From the NCBI GenBank assembly GCA_964626755.1, contig CAZVGO010000051.1:62001-126000 (forward strand): 64,000 nt of DNA. Direction: 5' to 3'. This document shows, in pieces, positions 8,979 through 16,417 of the stretch. Numbering within the stretch: position 1 is the stretch's first letter; every line of letters starts with the position of its first letter. The DNA is from JACDAV01 sp964626755 (GTDB lineage Bacteria; Chloroflexota; Limnocylindria; Limnocylindrales; CSP1-4). A program made the position numbers and the translations under genes. The notes under the pieces are model-generated. The model had not been told where the DNA came from. It worked only from the letters and a program-made list of their open reading frames with translations, and did not search any database.

Positions 8979-9107
8979 GAGAAGGATTAACGGGCGCGGT
9001 ATCGAGGACGTTCGGGCCTCAACGGACGCCCGCTCGAGCTCGACCGGCCCGCCACCCGACTTGCATGACGCCCTCCTATCGCGTTTGGTGGGCGCGTAAT
9101 CCTTCTC
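8979..9107. repeat. 129-bp intergenic element bounded by an 11-bp perfect inverted repeat
   Basis: GAGAAGGATTA at 8979-8989 is exactly complemented by TAATCCTTCTC at 9097-9107. It fills the gap between the convergent arrestin-fold and argH genes. On the minus strand it contains AGGAGGG followed by a 15-codon open frame (9066-9019). The arms are AT-richer than the surroundings. It may be a small non-autonomous element or a long-range hairpin. Confidence 0.5.
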
Positions 9108-9110
9108 TGA

Positions 9111-10535
9111 CTACGGGGCCTCTGAGTCGAGGCGCTTGCGCGCGACGTTGAGCGCTTCGCGAACGCGCTTCGGTGCCGTCCCGCCGATCACGTCGCTGCT
9201 CGCCAGCGCGCCGTCGAGCGAGGCGGCCGCTCGCAGCGCCTCGCCGATCCCGGCATCGCCCGAGAGGCCGCGTGCCGTTTCGTCCTCCGCGCCCCCGAGG
9301 GCGCCCCGGATCATGTCGTCATCGAGCGTGTCGAGGCGGGTGCCCGCCGCTTCCGCGTCGAGCACGAGGGTGCCGACCAGGCGATGAGCGGCCCGGAACG
9401 GCACGCCCCGCCGCACGAGCGCGTCGGCCACGGCGGTCGCAGTCACGTGGCCCTCCTCCGCCGCGACCCGCATCCGGTCACGATCCACCGATAGCGTGTC
9501 GACCAGCCCGGCCATGACCCCGAGCGATGCCTCGAGCGTCGCGACCGCCCTGAACAGCGACGGCTTGTCCTCCTGGAGGTCCCGCTGATATGCGAGCGGC
9601 AGCCCCTTGAGCAGCACGAGCACGGTCGTCAGCGCGCCGATTGTCCCGGCGGTCTTGCCGCGAACGAGCTCCGCGGGGTCCGGGTTCCGCTTGTTCGGCA
9701 TCATCGAGCTGCCGGTGGCGAACGAGTCGGCCACCCGGACGAACCCGAACCGCGGGTTCGACCACCAGGTGATCTCCTCGGCGAAGCGCGACAGGTGGAC
9801 CATCGCGAGGGCGACCGCCGCGAGCGTCTCGACGACGAAATCACGGTCCGACACCGCGTCGATCGAGTTCGCGGTGACCCCATCGAACCCGAGCTCGCCC
9901 GCGACCCCCTCCCGGTCGAGCGGGTAGCCTGACCCGGCGATCGCGCCCGCCCCGAGCGGCGAGAGGTTCGCCCGCCGGAGCGCGTCGGCGAGCCGGCCGC
10001 GATCGCGCTCCAGCATCTCGACGTAGGCGAGCAGGTGGTGGGCGAGCAGGACCGGCTGGGCCGGCTGGATGTGGGTCATCCCCGGCATCACGGCCTCGCC
10101 GTCGCGCTCCGCCAGCCCGACGAGCGCCCGCTCGAGCCCGACGATCCCCGCGTCGAGCCGGTCGATCGCCCGCCGCAGCCAGAGACGGAGATCGGTCGCG
10201 ACCTGGTCGTTCCGCGACCGCCCCGTGTGGAGCTTGCCGGCCAGCGGTCCGATCCGATCGCCGAGTGCCGCCTCCAGGTTGAGATGGACGTCCTCGAGCG
10301 CCGGGTCCCACGCCAGCGTTCCCGCGCGCACCTCCGTCGCGAGCCCCTCGAGACCGCCGACGAGCTGCTCGACCTCGTCCGGCGTGAGCAGACCGGCACG
10401 TCCGAGGCCGCGAACGTGGGCGATCGATCCGCGCAGGTCGTCCTCGGCCAGCTCGCGGTCGACCTCGACGGAGCGACCGAACTCGGCGGCTCGCGGGTCC
10501 GTGGCGTCGGCGAACCGGCCGCCCCACAGGCGCAT
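9111..10535 (-). CDS. argH: Argininosuccinate lyase
   Basis: Cleaves argininosuccinate to arginine and fumarate, the last step of arginine synthesis. The 474-residue protein starts MRLWGGRF, typical for the family, and carries HTGRSRNDQVATD (residues 103-115), THIQPAQP (154-161) and the fumarase/lyase superfamily signature GSSMMPNKRNPD (275-286) with its catalytic serine loop. ATG 10535 has GGCAGGAGGACGAC directly upstream; the longer frame to 10619 has no homology. It is separate from argBRG but is preceded at 10602-10621 by a palindrome resembling an ARG box, so ArgR control is plausible. Confidence 0.95.
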   Translation of the reverse strand: MRLWGGRFADATDPRAAEFGRSVEVDRELAEDDLRGSIAHVRGLGRAGLLTPDEVEQLVGGLEGLATEVRAGTLAWDPALEDVHLNLEAALGDRIGPLAGKLHTGRSRNDQVATDLRLWLRRAIDRLDAGIVGLERALVGLAERDGEAVMPGMTHIQPAQPVLLAHHLLAYVEMLERDRGRLADALRRANLSPLGAGAIAGSGYPLDREGVAGELGFDGVTANSIDAVSDRDFVVETLAAVALAMVHLSRFAEEITWWSNPRFGFVRVADSFATGSSMMPNKRNPDPAELVRGKTAGTIGALTTVLVLLKGLPLAYQRDLQEDKPSLFRAVATLEASLGVMAGLVDTLSVDRDRMRVAAEEGHVTATAVADALVRRGVPFRAAHRLVGTLVLDAEAAGTRLDTLDDDMIRGALGGAEDETARGLSGDAGIGEALRAAASLDGALASSDVIGGTAPKRVREALNVARKRLDSEAP

Positions 10536-10601
10536 GTCGTCCTCCTGCCCTCGTGCCGGCCCATCGTAGCCGCGACCCCGGCATGCGGAGCGATGGATGC
10601 A

Positions 10602-10621
10602 ACGTGAATCGCGGTTCACGT
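10602..10621. promoter_or_regulatory. ARG-box-like palindrome between argH and EamA gene
   Basis: ACGTGAATCGCGGTTCACGT is an 18/20 palindrome. Its TGAAT-N4-(G)TTCA core agrees with the ArgR operator core TGAAT-W4-ATTCA except for the GC-rich centre and one base. It is 66 bp upstream of argH, and ArgR is encoded at 921-1439. Confidence 0.5.
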
Positions 10622-10646
10622 GTTGGCCTAGGCGGGTAGGCCAACA
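10621..10646. promoter_or_regulatory. Perfect 10-bp inverted repeat upstream of EamA gene
   Basis: TGTTGGCCTA (10621-10630), a 6-nt GGCGGG spacer, then TAGGCCAACA (10637-10646). It abuts the ARG-box-like palindrome and lies just upstream of the putative -10 (TATCAT, 10652-10657), so it would cover the -35 region: an operator is more likely than a terminator. Confidence 0.5.
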
Positions 10647-10651
10647 GCCGC

Positions 10652-10657
10652 TATCAT
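10652..10657 (+). promoter_or_regulatory. Putative -10 of leaderless EamA gene
   Basis: TATCAT ends 6 nt before ATG 10664; no Shine-Dalgarno is present, so the transcript probably starts at or next to the initiation codon. Confidence 0.45.
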
Positions 10658-10663
10658 GCGCCG

Positions 10664-11644
10664 ATGACCGAGCGCTCGACCCGTCTTGACTGGCTGATCT
10701 TCCTCGCCCTCGGCTTCGCGTGGGGCAGCAGCTACCTGTTCATCAAGATCGGTGTCGAGGAGGGCGGGCTTCCCCCGCTGACTTTGATCGCCCTCCGTCT
10801 GGCCATCGGATTTGCGATCCTCGCGGCCGTCGTGGCGTTGGCCCGGGAGCCCCTCCCCCGTGAGCCGCGGATGTACGGCCACCTGTTGGTCATGGCGGTC
10901 ATCAACATCGTCCTGCCGTTCTGGCTCATCACCTGGGCTGAGCAGTCGGTCGAGTCGTCGCTTGCTTCGATCCTCAACGGCACTGTGCCCCTGTTCGTCA
11001 TCGTCATCGCCGCCCTCTTCCTGCACGACGAGCCGATCACCGTCAACCGGGTCGTCGGCCTGCTCGTTGGGTTCGTCGGCGTCGTCATCCTCACGAGCCG
11101 GGGCCTCGGCTCCATCGGACAGTCGAACCTTGCAGGCGAGATCGCGCTCATCGGCTCCTCGATCTCATACGCCGCCGGCAACGTCTACGCCCGACGCAAT
11201 GTTCGGGGCCTGCGCCCGATGATCCCGGCGGTATTCCAGGTCGGCTTCGCGCTCGTCATCACGACCGTCCTCGCGTTCGCGTTCGAGCGGCCGCTGGAGG
11301 TCGGCCTCAACCGCGACGCGCTCGTCTCCGTCGTCTGGCTCGGCATCTTCGGGTCAGGCCTCGCCTACCTGATGTACTTCCGGCTGCTGAAGCGGTGGGG
11401 CGCCACCCGGACGTCGATGGTTGCCTACGTCCTGCCCGTCTTCGGGATCGTCCTCGGGTTCATCGTCCTGAGCGAACCGATCGACGGGCGGCTGCTCCTG
11501 GGGACGGCGCTGATTATCGGCGGAGTCGCGCTCGTCAACAGCCGGTTCGGGTCCCGTCGCCTGTACGGCCGCGCCGGTGCGGGCGGAGCAGGCCCGCCGG
11601 TCGAACCCGCCCAGCGCGCAGAGGCGACATCGCCCGACCGCTGA
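10664..11644 (+). CDS. EamA/DMT-family transporter
   Basis: Inner-membrane drug/metabolite transporter of 326 residues with ten predicted helices arranged as two EamA repeats (about 10-145 and 155-295). It begins with the usual FLALGFAWGSSYLFIKIG helix and has the PLFVIVIAALFLHDEPIT segment at the end of the first repeat and SEPIDGRLLLGTALI at the end of the second. About 35 C-terminal residues are a hydrophilic tail. EamA proteins export amino acids or other metabolites; the shared control region with argH (an ARG-box-like palindrome and a second inverted repeat) makes amino-acid export, possibly of arginine-related compounds, a hypothesis only. Confidence 0.75.
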   Translation: MTERSTRLDWLIFLALGFAWGSSYLFIKIGVEEGGLPPLTLIALRLAIGFAILAAVVALAREPLPREPRMYGHLLVMAVINIVLPFWLITWAEQSVESSLASILNGTVPLFVIVIAALFLHDEPITVNRVVGLLVGFVGVVILTSRGLGSIGQSNLAGEIALIGSSISYAAGNVYARRNVRGLRPMIPAVFQVGFALVITTVLAFAFERPLEVGLNRDALVSVVWLGIFGSGLAYLMYFRLLKRWGATRTSMVAYVLPVFGIVLGFIVLSEPIDGRLLLGTALIIGGVALVNSRFGSRRLYGRAGAGGAGPPVEPAQRAEATSPDR

Positions 11645-11707
11645 GGCCCGAAGGCGTTCGTATGCGGCGGATGGTCATCGGTCGCGTAGGCCCTGCCCCA
11701 ACGATGC

Positions 11708-12586
11708 TCAGCCGTCGAGGCCCAGGAGTATCGCCCCGACGACGATCAAGGACGCCGCGGCGATCCGTGTCGCGGCCTCGCGCCTGCCGGCCGCCTCGGC
11801 GAGCCGGATCGCTCCCCAGCCGGACGCGAGCACGATCGCAGACTCGCGCAACGGGGCCACGGCCGTGAGCGGCGCGATGCTCAGCGCGATGAGGATCGCC
11901 ATGTACTGGACGAGCATGATGAGCCCAACCGCGACGATCCGCGGCTCGCGCGGGATGATCGCCGCCGGCGAGATGCGGACCGAGACAACGCCCACGAGGA
12001 CGATGGCCGTGGCGGTCGAAAGGATCGCCCCGTAGAGCCATGGCTCCGTCAGCTGCGTCCCGACGCGGTCGATCGCGGTGTATGTCGCGATCATCACCCC
12101 CGTCAGCAACGCCAGGACGACCCCGCGATCGATCCCGCGGCCGCGGGCCGCGCGCATCAACACCCGCCACGGACGCTGCAGCCAGAAGAAGCCGGCGAGC
12201 AGGAGAACGACGCCGGTCAGCCCGACCGGCCCCAGCCGCTCGCCGAGGATCCCGATGCCGATCGCGACCGCGAGTAGCGTGGCCGTGCCCCGGGCCAGCG
12301 GGTAGACGATCGACAGGTCGCCGTGGCGGTAGGCGGCCGAGAGGACGACCACGTAGATCGCTTCGAAGATTCCGGACCCGATCCCGAGCGCAATCGCCTC
12401 GGGCGGGATTGCCGGCCTGCCGATCGCGAACCAGCCAACGATGGCGAGCGGCGAGATGACGACCGCCCCGACCACCATCCCCACCGCCGCCGCCCGAAGC
12501 GGATCGCCGGACGTCTTGACGAGGACGTTCCACGTGACGTGGAGAACCGCGGCGACTCCGATGAGCCCGTAGACGAGCGGGTCCAC
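11708..12586 (-). CDS. EamA/DMT-family transporter
   Basis: A second drug/metabolite transporter, 292 residues with ten predicted helices in two EamA repeats. It starts at GTG 12586 with a helix containing HVTWNVLVKTSGDP, then LARGTATLLAVAIGIGILGERL closing the first repeat; it ends LASGWGAIRLAEAAGRREA and a last helix. It lies 6 bp after the YibE/F gene on the same strand and may be co-transcribed. It is not a close duplicate of the convergent EamA gene at 10664. Substrate unknown. Confidence 0.75.
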   Translation of the reverse strand: MDPLVYGLIGVAAVLHVTWNVLVKTSGDPLRAAAVGMVVGAVVISPLAIVGWFAIGRPAIPPEAIALGIGSGIFEAIYVVVLSAAYRHGDLSIVYPLARGTATLLAVAIGIGILGERLGPVGLTGVVLLLAGFFWLQRPWRVLMRAARGRGIDRGVVLALLTGVMIATYTAIDRVGTQLTEPWLYGAILSTATAIVLVGVVSVRISPAAIIPREPRIVAVGLIMLVQYMAILIALSIAPLTAVAPLRESAIVLASGWGAIRLAEAAGRREAATRIAAASLIVVGAILLGLDG

Positions 12587-12592
12587 CGCGAG

Positions 12593-13816
12593 CTACGGAT
12601 TGACTCTGCGGTTGCGCGAACGCCGCTCCCAGCCCGGAGCACGGCGGACGGTGCTCCCGTCGCCCAGCCCAGGCAGGCTGCGCCCGGTGAGCAGCACGGC
12701 GATCGCTGTCGTCAGCGGCACCGCCGCGACGATCCCGATGCTCCCGACGATCGCCTTGCCGATCTCGACCGCGACGACCTCCCCGCTCGCGATGAGCAAC
12801 GGGTCCTGGCGGCCTGCCGCGAACAGCACGAGCAGCGGCAGCGACGCGCCGACGTAGGCGAGGGCGAGGGTGTTCACCGTCGCCGCGATGTGTGACCGGC
12901 CCACGTTCATCGCCCGGCCGAACAGCCGCCAGCGAGAGGCCGCCGTGTCCGCCTCGAACAGCTCGTGCACGGTGGCCGCCTGGGTGACGGTCACGTCGTC
13001 GAGGACGCCGAGCGCGCCGAAGATGACCGCCGCGAGAAGCAGGCCACCGAGGTCGAGATCGCGGAGGCCGAACGCCTCGAGGAAGACGATGGCCTCGGAT
13101 CCCTGGAGCTCGGTGAACCCGGCGAGGGCGGTGAACGCGTTCGCGAGAGCGGCGGTCAGGGCGAGGGCGGCGAACGTCCCGATCGCGGCCGCGGCCGTCG
13201 TTCGGCGCGCCCCCTCGGTCAGCAGGAACGTCACGACCGTCACCACGCTCGCCGCTCCGACCGCGAGCGGAACCGGGTCCCAGCCGGCGAGGAGCAGGGG
13301 GATGACGATCTTGACGATCACGCCGAGGCTCAGGACCAGCGCGAGCAGCGAGCGGATGCCCCGCCAGCCGCCGACCGCGACGACGGAGACGGCGAACAGG
13401 CCGAGGATCGCGGCGAGGGCGGGGATCCGCCAGCGGTCCGACACCGCGATGAATGTCCCCTCCGGCTCGGCCGACAGGCTGACGACGACCTCGTCGCCCA
13501 CCTCGTAGTCGGGAATGTCCTGCTGGCCGGACGGGCCCTGCAGGTACCCGTCGAGGAGGTCTCCGGCGCGCGTGCCGCCGATCACCTCGATACGAACATT
13601 GGGTGTCTGCCCGTCGCCCGGCAGAAACTCGACGATCCGGCCGTGGGTCAGCACGACGGGCGACGCCTGGGTCGGCGCCGGCGCGAGGTCCGGCAGGAAC
13701 CACAGCCCGACGAGGAGGACGGCGGCGCCGGCCAGGGCAACGGCGTGCCGGCGAAGGCCGGCGAAGGGCTCCGCTGGCTGCCGATCGCCGTCGGTCGCCC
13801 GGTCGGGAGGTCGCAC
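12593..13816 (-). CDS. YibE/F-family membrane protein
   Basis: A 407-residue integral membrane protein of the YibE/F family. After one N-terminal helix there is an extracytoplasmic stretch (about residues 50-125) with small beta segments (VVLTHGRIVEFLP, YEVGDEVVVS), followed by seven or eight helices containing the conserved family blocks ALGVLDDVTVTQAATVHEL and AMNVGRSHIAATVNTLALAYVGASLPLLVLF. Function is unknown; transport of a small solute has been suggested for the family. GTG 13816 was preferred because a TATCGT hexamer ends 6 nt before it and no Shine-Dalgarno is seen. Probably in an operon with the downstream EamA gene. Confidence 0.8.
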   Translation of the reverse strand: MRPPDRATDGDRQPAEPFAGLRRHAVALAGAAVLLVGLWFLPDLAPAPTQASPVVLTHGRIVEFLPGDGQTPNVRIEVIGGTRAGDLLDGYLQGPSGQQDIPDYEVGDEVVVSLSAEPEGTFIAVSDRWRIPALAAILGLFAVSVVAVGGWRGIRSLLALVLSLGVIVKIVIPLLLAGWDPVPLAVGAASVVTVVTFLLTEGARRTTAAAAIGTFAALALTAALANAFTALAGFTELQGSEAIVFLEAFGLRDLDLGGLLLAAVIFGALGVLDDVTVTQAATVHELFEADTAASRWRLFGRAMNVGRSHIAATVNTLALAYVGASLPLLVLFAAGRQDPLLIASGEVVAVEIGKAIVGSIGIVAAVPLTTAIAVLLTGRSLPGLGDGSTVRRAPGWERRSRNRRVNP

Positions 13817-13822
13817 GACCCG

Positions 13823-13828
13823 ACGATA
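13823..13828 (-). promoter_or_regulatory. Putative -10 of leaderless YibE/F gene
   Basis: TATCGT on the minus strand, 6 nt from GTG 13816, no Shine-Dalgarno. Confidence 0.45.
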
Positions 13829-13853
13829 CCAGCGGGGCCGAGCGGCTACCCGG

Positions 13854-14786
13854 TCAGACCCCCATCGGGTGCCAGACCGTCTTCATCTCGAGGAACGCCG
13901 CTATCCATTCCGGGCGCTGCGTCGCGCGGTCGTCGGTCCAGTCGAACCGCGCTTCGGCGACGCTCTTCGGGCGCCGGGCGATCCGCTTGATGTCCTCGGC
14001 GGCAAGGGTCTCGCTGTCCTCGCGCATCTCGTCCGGCACGCCCCACAGGTCGATCGCGTCGACGTCGTCGTGTCCGGCGAGGATCGGGATCAGCTCCTTC
14101 TTCAGGCCGGTCACGATGTTGACGACGCCCGCGGGAACGTCCGAAGTCGCGAGCACCTCGGCCAGCGTGATCGCCGGCAGCGGGCGCGTCTCCGACGCGA
14201 TGACCACGACCGAGTTGCCGGTCACGAGTGGGGGCGCGAGGCGGGACACGAGGCCGAGGAGCGAGGAGGTCTCCGGCGCGACGATCCCGACGACGCCGGT
14301 CGGCTCGGGGATCGTGAAATTGAAGTACGGGGCGGCGACCGGGTTGCTGCTGCCGAGCACCTGGGCGATCTTGTCAGCCCAGCCGGCGTACCAGACCCAG
14401 CGGTCGACGGCGCGCGTCACCGAGTCGCGGGCCCGCGGCCCGTCGAGACCCTCCGCAGCGGCGACCTCGGCGAAGAACTGGGCCCGCCGCCCCTCCATCA
14501 GCTCGGCCACGCGATAGAGGACCTGGCCCCGGTTCATCGCCGTCTTCGCGGCCCAGCCTTCGGTCGCCTTGCGCGCCGCGCGGACCGCGTCGCGGATGTC
14601 CTTGCGCGAGCCGCGGGACGCGTTCGCCAGCAGGGTCCCGTCGTCGCCATGAACCACGTATGAGCGGCCCGACTCCGTCCTCGGAAACGCGCCGTCGATG
14701 TACAGCTTGTACGTCTTGCGGACCTCGATCCGGGCCGCCGCGCCGTTCGTCGCGCCCCGGACCGGTCGCTTGGGTCGGGATGGCAT
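13854..14786 (-). CDS. Half-length aldehyde dehydrogenase-like protein
   Basis: A 310-residue protein that aligns with the first part of an aldehyde dehydrogenase: YKLYIDGAF start, a helix with AVRAARKATEGWA, and a Rossmann segment where EPTGVVGIVAPETSSLLGLVSRLAPPLVTGNSVVV replaces the usual IIPWNFP cofactor loop. It stops before the region that holds the catalytic glutamate and cysteine, then has a private tail (IKRIARRPKSVAEARFDW... FLEMKTVWHPMGV). No remnant of the missing half is visible in the 37 bp downstream, so this is a stable short form rather than a fresh frameshift. It follows the full-length ALDH gene by 28 bp and may be a regulatory or structural partner, as in the two-domain ALDH16 proteins whose second domain lacks the active cysteine. 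Confidence 0.7.
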   Translation of the reverse strand: MPSRPKRPVRGATNGAAARIEVRKTYKLYIDGAFPRTESGRSYVVHGDDGTLLANASRGSRKDIRDAVRAARKATEGWAAKTAMNRGQVLYRVAELMEGRRAQFFAEVAAAEGLDGPRARDSVTRAVDRWVWYAGWADKIAQVLGSSNPVAAPYFNFTIPEPTGVVGIVAPETSSLLGLVSRLAPPLVTGNSVVVIASETRPLPAITLAEVLATSDVPAGVVNIVTGLKKELIPILAGHDDVDAIDLWGVPDEMREDSETLAAEDIKRIARRPKSVAEARFDWTDDRATQRPEWIAAFLEMKTVWHPMGV

Positions 14787-14814
14787 CAGGCGCGAAGATG
14801 AGCAGCCACGATGC

Positions 14815-16338
14815 TCAGCGGTCCTCGAGCCGGACGTACGCGTGGAGACCGTGCATCCCGCCCTCGCGCCCGAAGCCCGATTCCTTGTAGCCGCCGAACG
14901 GCGAGGTCGGGTCGAACCGGTTGAACGTGTTCGCCCAGACGACCCCCGCCTTGAGCCGGCTCACCATGTTGAGGATCCGGCTCCCCTTCTCCGTCCAGAC
15001 GCCGGCCGACAGGCCGTACGCGGTGTTGTTCGCCTTCTCGATCGCCTCGTCAGGGGTCCGGAACGTCAGCACGGACAGAACGGGCCCGAAGATCTCTTCC
15101 TTCGCGATCCGGTGGGACTGGGCGACGTTCGTGAACAGCGTCGGCCGGAAGAAGTACCCGCGCTCCGGCAGGTCGCAGGCCGGCTGGTACATCTCCGCGC
15201 CCTCGGCCTTGCCCGACTCGACGAGCTCGGTGATCTTCTCGAGCTGCTGACGCGAGTTGATCGCCCCGACATCGGTGTTCTTGTCGAGCGGATCGCCGAC
15301 CCGGATCGTCGAAAGCCGGTCCTTGAGCTTCTCGACGAGCGGCCCGACGATCGACTCCTGGGCGAGCAGGCGCGAACCGGCGCAGCACACCTCGCCCTGG
15401 TTGAAGTAGATGCCGTTGACGATCCCCTCGACTGCCTGGTCGAGCGCCGCATCCTCGAACACGATGTTGGCCGCCTTGCCACCGAGCTCGAGCGTCAGCG
15501 CCTTGTCCGAGCCGGCCACGCCCTTGAAGATCTTCCGGCCGATCTCGGTCGAGCCGGTGAACGCGACCTTGTCGACCTTCGGATGGCGGACGAGGACCAT
15601 CCCGATCTCGCCGGGCCCGGGGACGATGTTGACGACCCCGGCCGGGAGGTCCGCCTGGCGGCAGACGTCGGCGAACAGCAGCGCGGAGAGCGGGGTCGTG
15701 GACGCCGGCTTGAGGACGACCGAGTTGCCGGCCGCGAGCGCCGGCGCGATCTTCCAGGCGAGCATGAGCAGCGGGAAGTTCCAGGGGATGATCTGGGCGG
15801 CGACGCCGAGCGGCCGGGCGACCCGGCCCGGGAACGCGTAGTCGAGCTTGTCCGCCCAGCCGGCGTAATACCAGAAGTGAGCAGCGGCGAGCGGAACGTC
15901 GACGTCGCGGCTCTCCTTGATCGGCTTGCCCGAGTCCATCGACTCGAGGACGGCGAACTCGCGGCTCCGCTCCTGGAGGATCCGGGAGATCCGGAACAGG
16001 TACTTGGCTCGCTCGCGGCCGGGGAGATTGCCCCAGCTCCGCTGCTGGGCGCGGCGGGCCACCCCGACCGCCCGATCGACGTCCTCGGCAGTCGCCCGGG
16101 CGACCTCCGCGAGTGGCTCCTCCGTTGCCGGATTCAGCGTGACGAACGTCGAGCCGTCGCTCGACGGCGCCTCGCGTCCGCCGATGAACAGGCCGTAGCG
16201 CTCCTTGAGCGTGACGATGTCCCGGGATTCCGGAGCAGGAGCGTAGTCCCACGGGATCGCCCTGCCATCCCCCAGCCCCCAGCTCGTCGTGGCCCGCTCG
16301 CCGGAGCGGGTCAGCGCGCCCTTCGTATCGGTCGCCAT
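14815..16338 (-). CDS. NAD(P)-dependent aldehyde dehydrogenase
   Basis: Oxidises an aldehyde to the carboxylate. It has the complete ALDH set: IIPWNFP cofactor loop, VLKPASTTPL, FTGSTEIGR, the general base in LELGGK, the catalytic cysteine in GEVCCAGSR (the first of the two cysteines, close to residue 318) and the C-terminal EEIFGPVLSV and FGGYKESGFGREGG motifs. I chose ATG 16338 because a CATAAT hexamer ends 7 nt before it; a second ATG at 16347 would add three residues. The half-length ALDH homologue follows at 28 bp, so the two are probably co-expressed. An acetaldehyde-producing deoC lies 6 kb away, which makes deoxyribose catabolism one possible use, without direct support. Confidence 0.9.
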   Translation of the reverse strand: MATDTKGALTRSGERATTSWGLGDGRAIPWDYAPAPESRDIVTLKERYGLFIGGREAPSSDGSTFVTLNPATEEPLAEVARATAEDVDRAVGVARRAQQRSWGNLPGRERAKYLFRISRILQERSREFAVLESMDSGKPIKESRDVDVPLAAAHFWYYAGWADKLDYAFPGRVARPLGVAAQIIPWNFPLLMLAWKIAPALAAGNSVVLKPASTTPLSALLFADVCRQADLPAGVVNIVPGPGEIGMVLVRHPKVDKVAFTGSTEIGRKIFKGVAGSDKALTLELGGKAANIVFEDAALDQAVEGIVNGIYFNQGEVCCAGSRLLAQESIVGPLVEKLKDRLSTIRVGDPLDKNTDVGAINSRQQLEKITELVESGKAEGAEMYQPACDLPERGYFFRPTLFTNVAQSHRIAKEEIFGPVLSVLTFRTPDEAIEKANNTAYGLSAGVWTEKGSRILNMVSRLKAGVVWANTFNRFDPTSPFGGYKESGFGREGGMHGLHAYVRLEDR

Positions 16339-16345
16339 CCCGATC

Positions 16346-16351
16346 ATTATG
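16346..16351 (-). promoter_or_regulatory. Putative -10 of leaderless aldehyde dehydrogenase gene
   Basis: CATAAT on the minus strand ends 7 nt before ATG 16338. It overlaps the alternative start at 16347, which argues for the inner start. Confidence 0.4.
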
Positions 16352-16383
16352 GCACCGCCGCTCGGCCGGACCTTCCGCCCGCC

Positions 16384-16402
16384 GCCCGCCCGGTCGGCGG
16401 GC
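16384..16402 (-). terminator. Hairpin downstream of the murein endopeptidase gene
   Basis: GCCCGCC (16384-16390), loop CGGTC, GGCGGGC (16396-16402): a perfect 7-bp stem between two co-directional genes. There is no T-tract, so its role as a terminator is uncertain. Confidence 0.3.
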
Positions 16403-16417
16403 CGTTACCGCTCACCC

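Noticed and set aside
9019..9066. 15-codon minus-strand frame with a strong Shine-Dalgarno
   Set aside because: Too short to call a gene and located after argH, where a leader peptide has no target; mentioned only under the 129-bp element.
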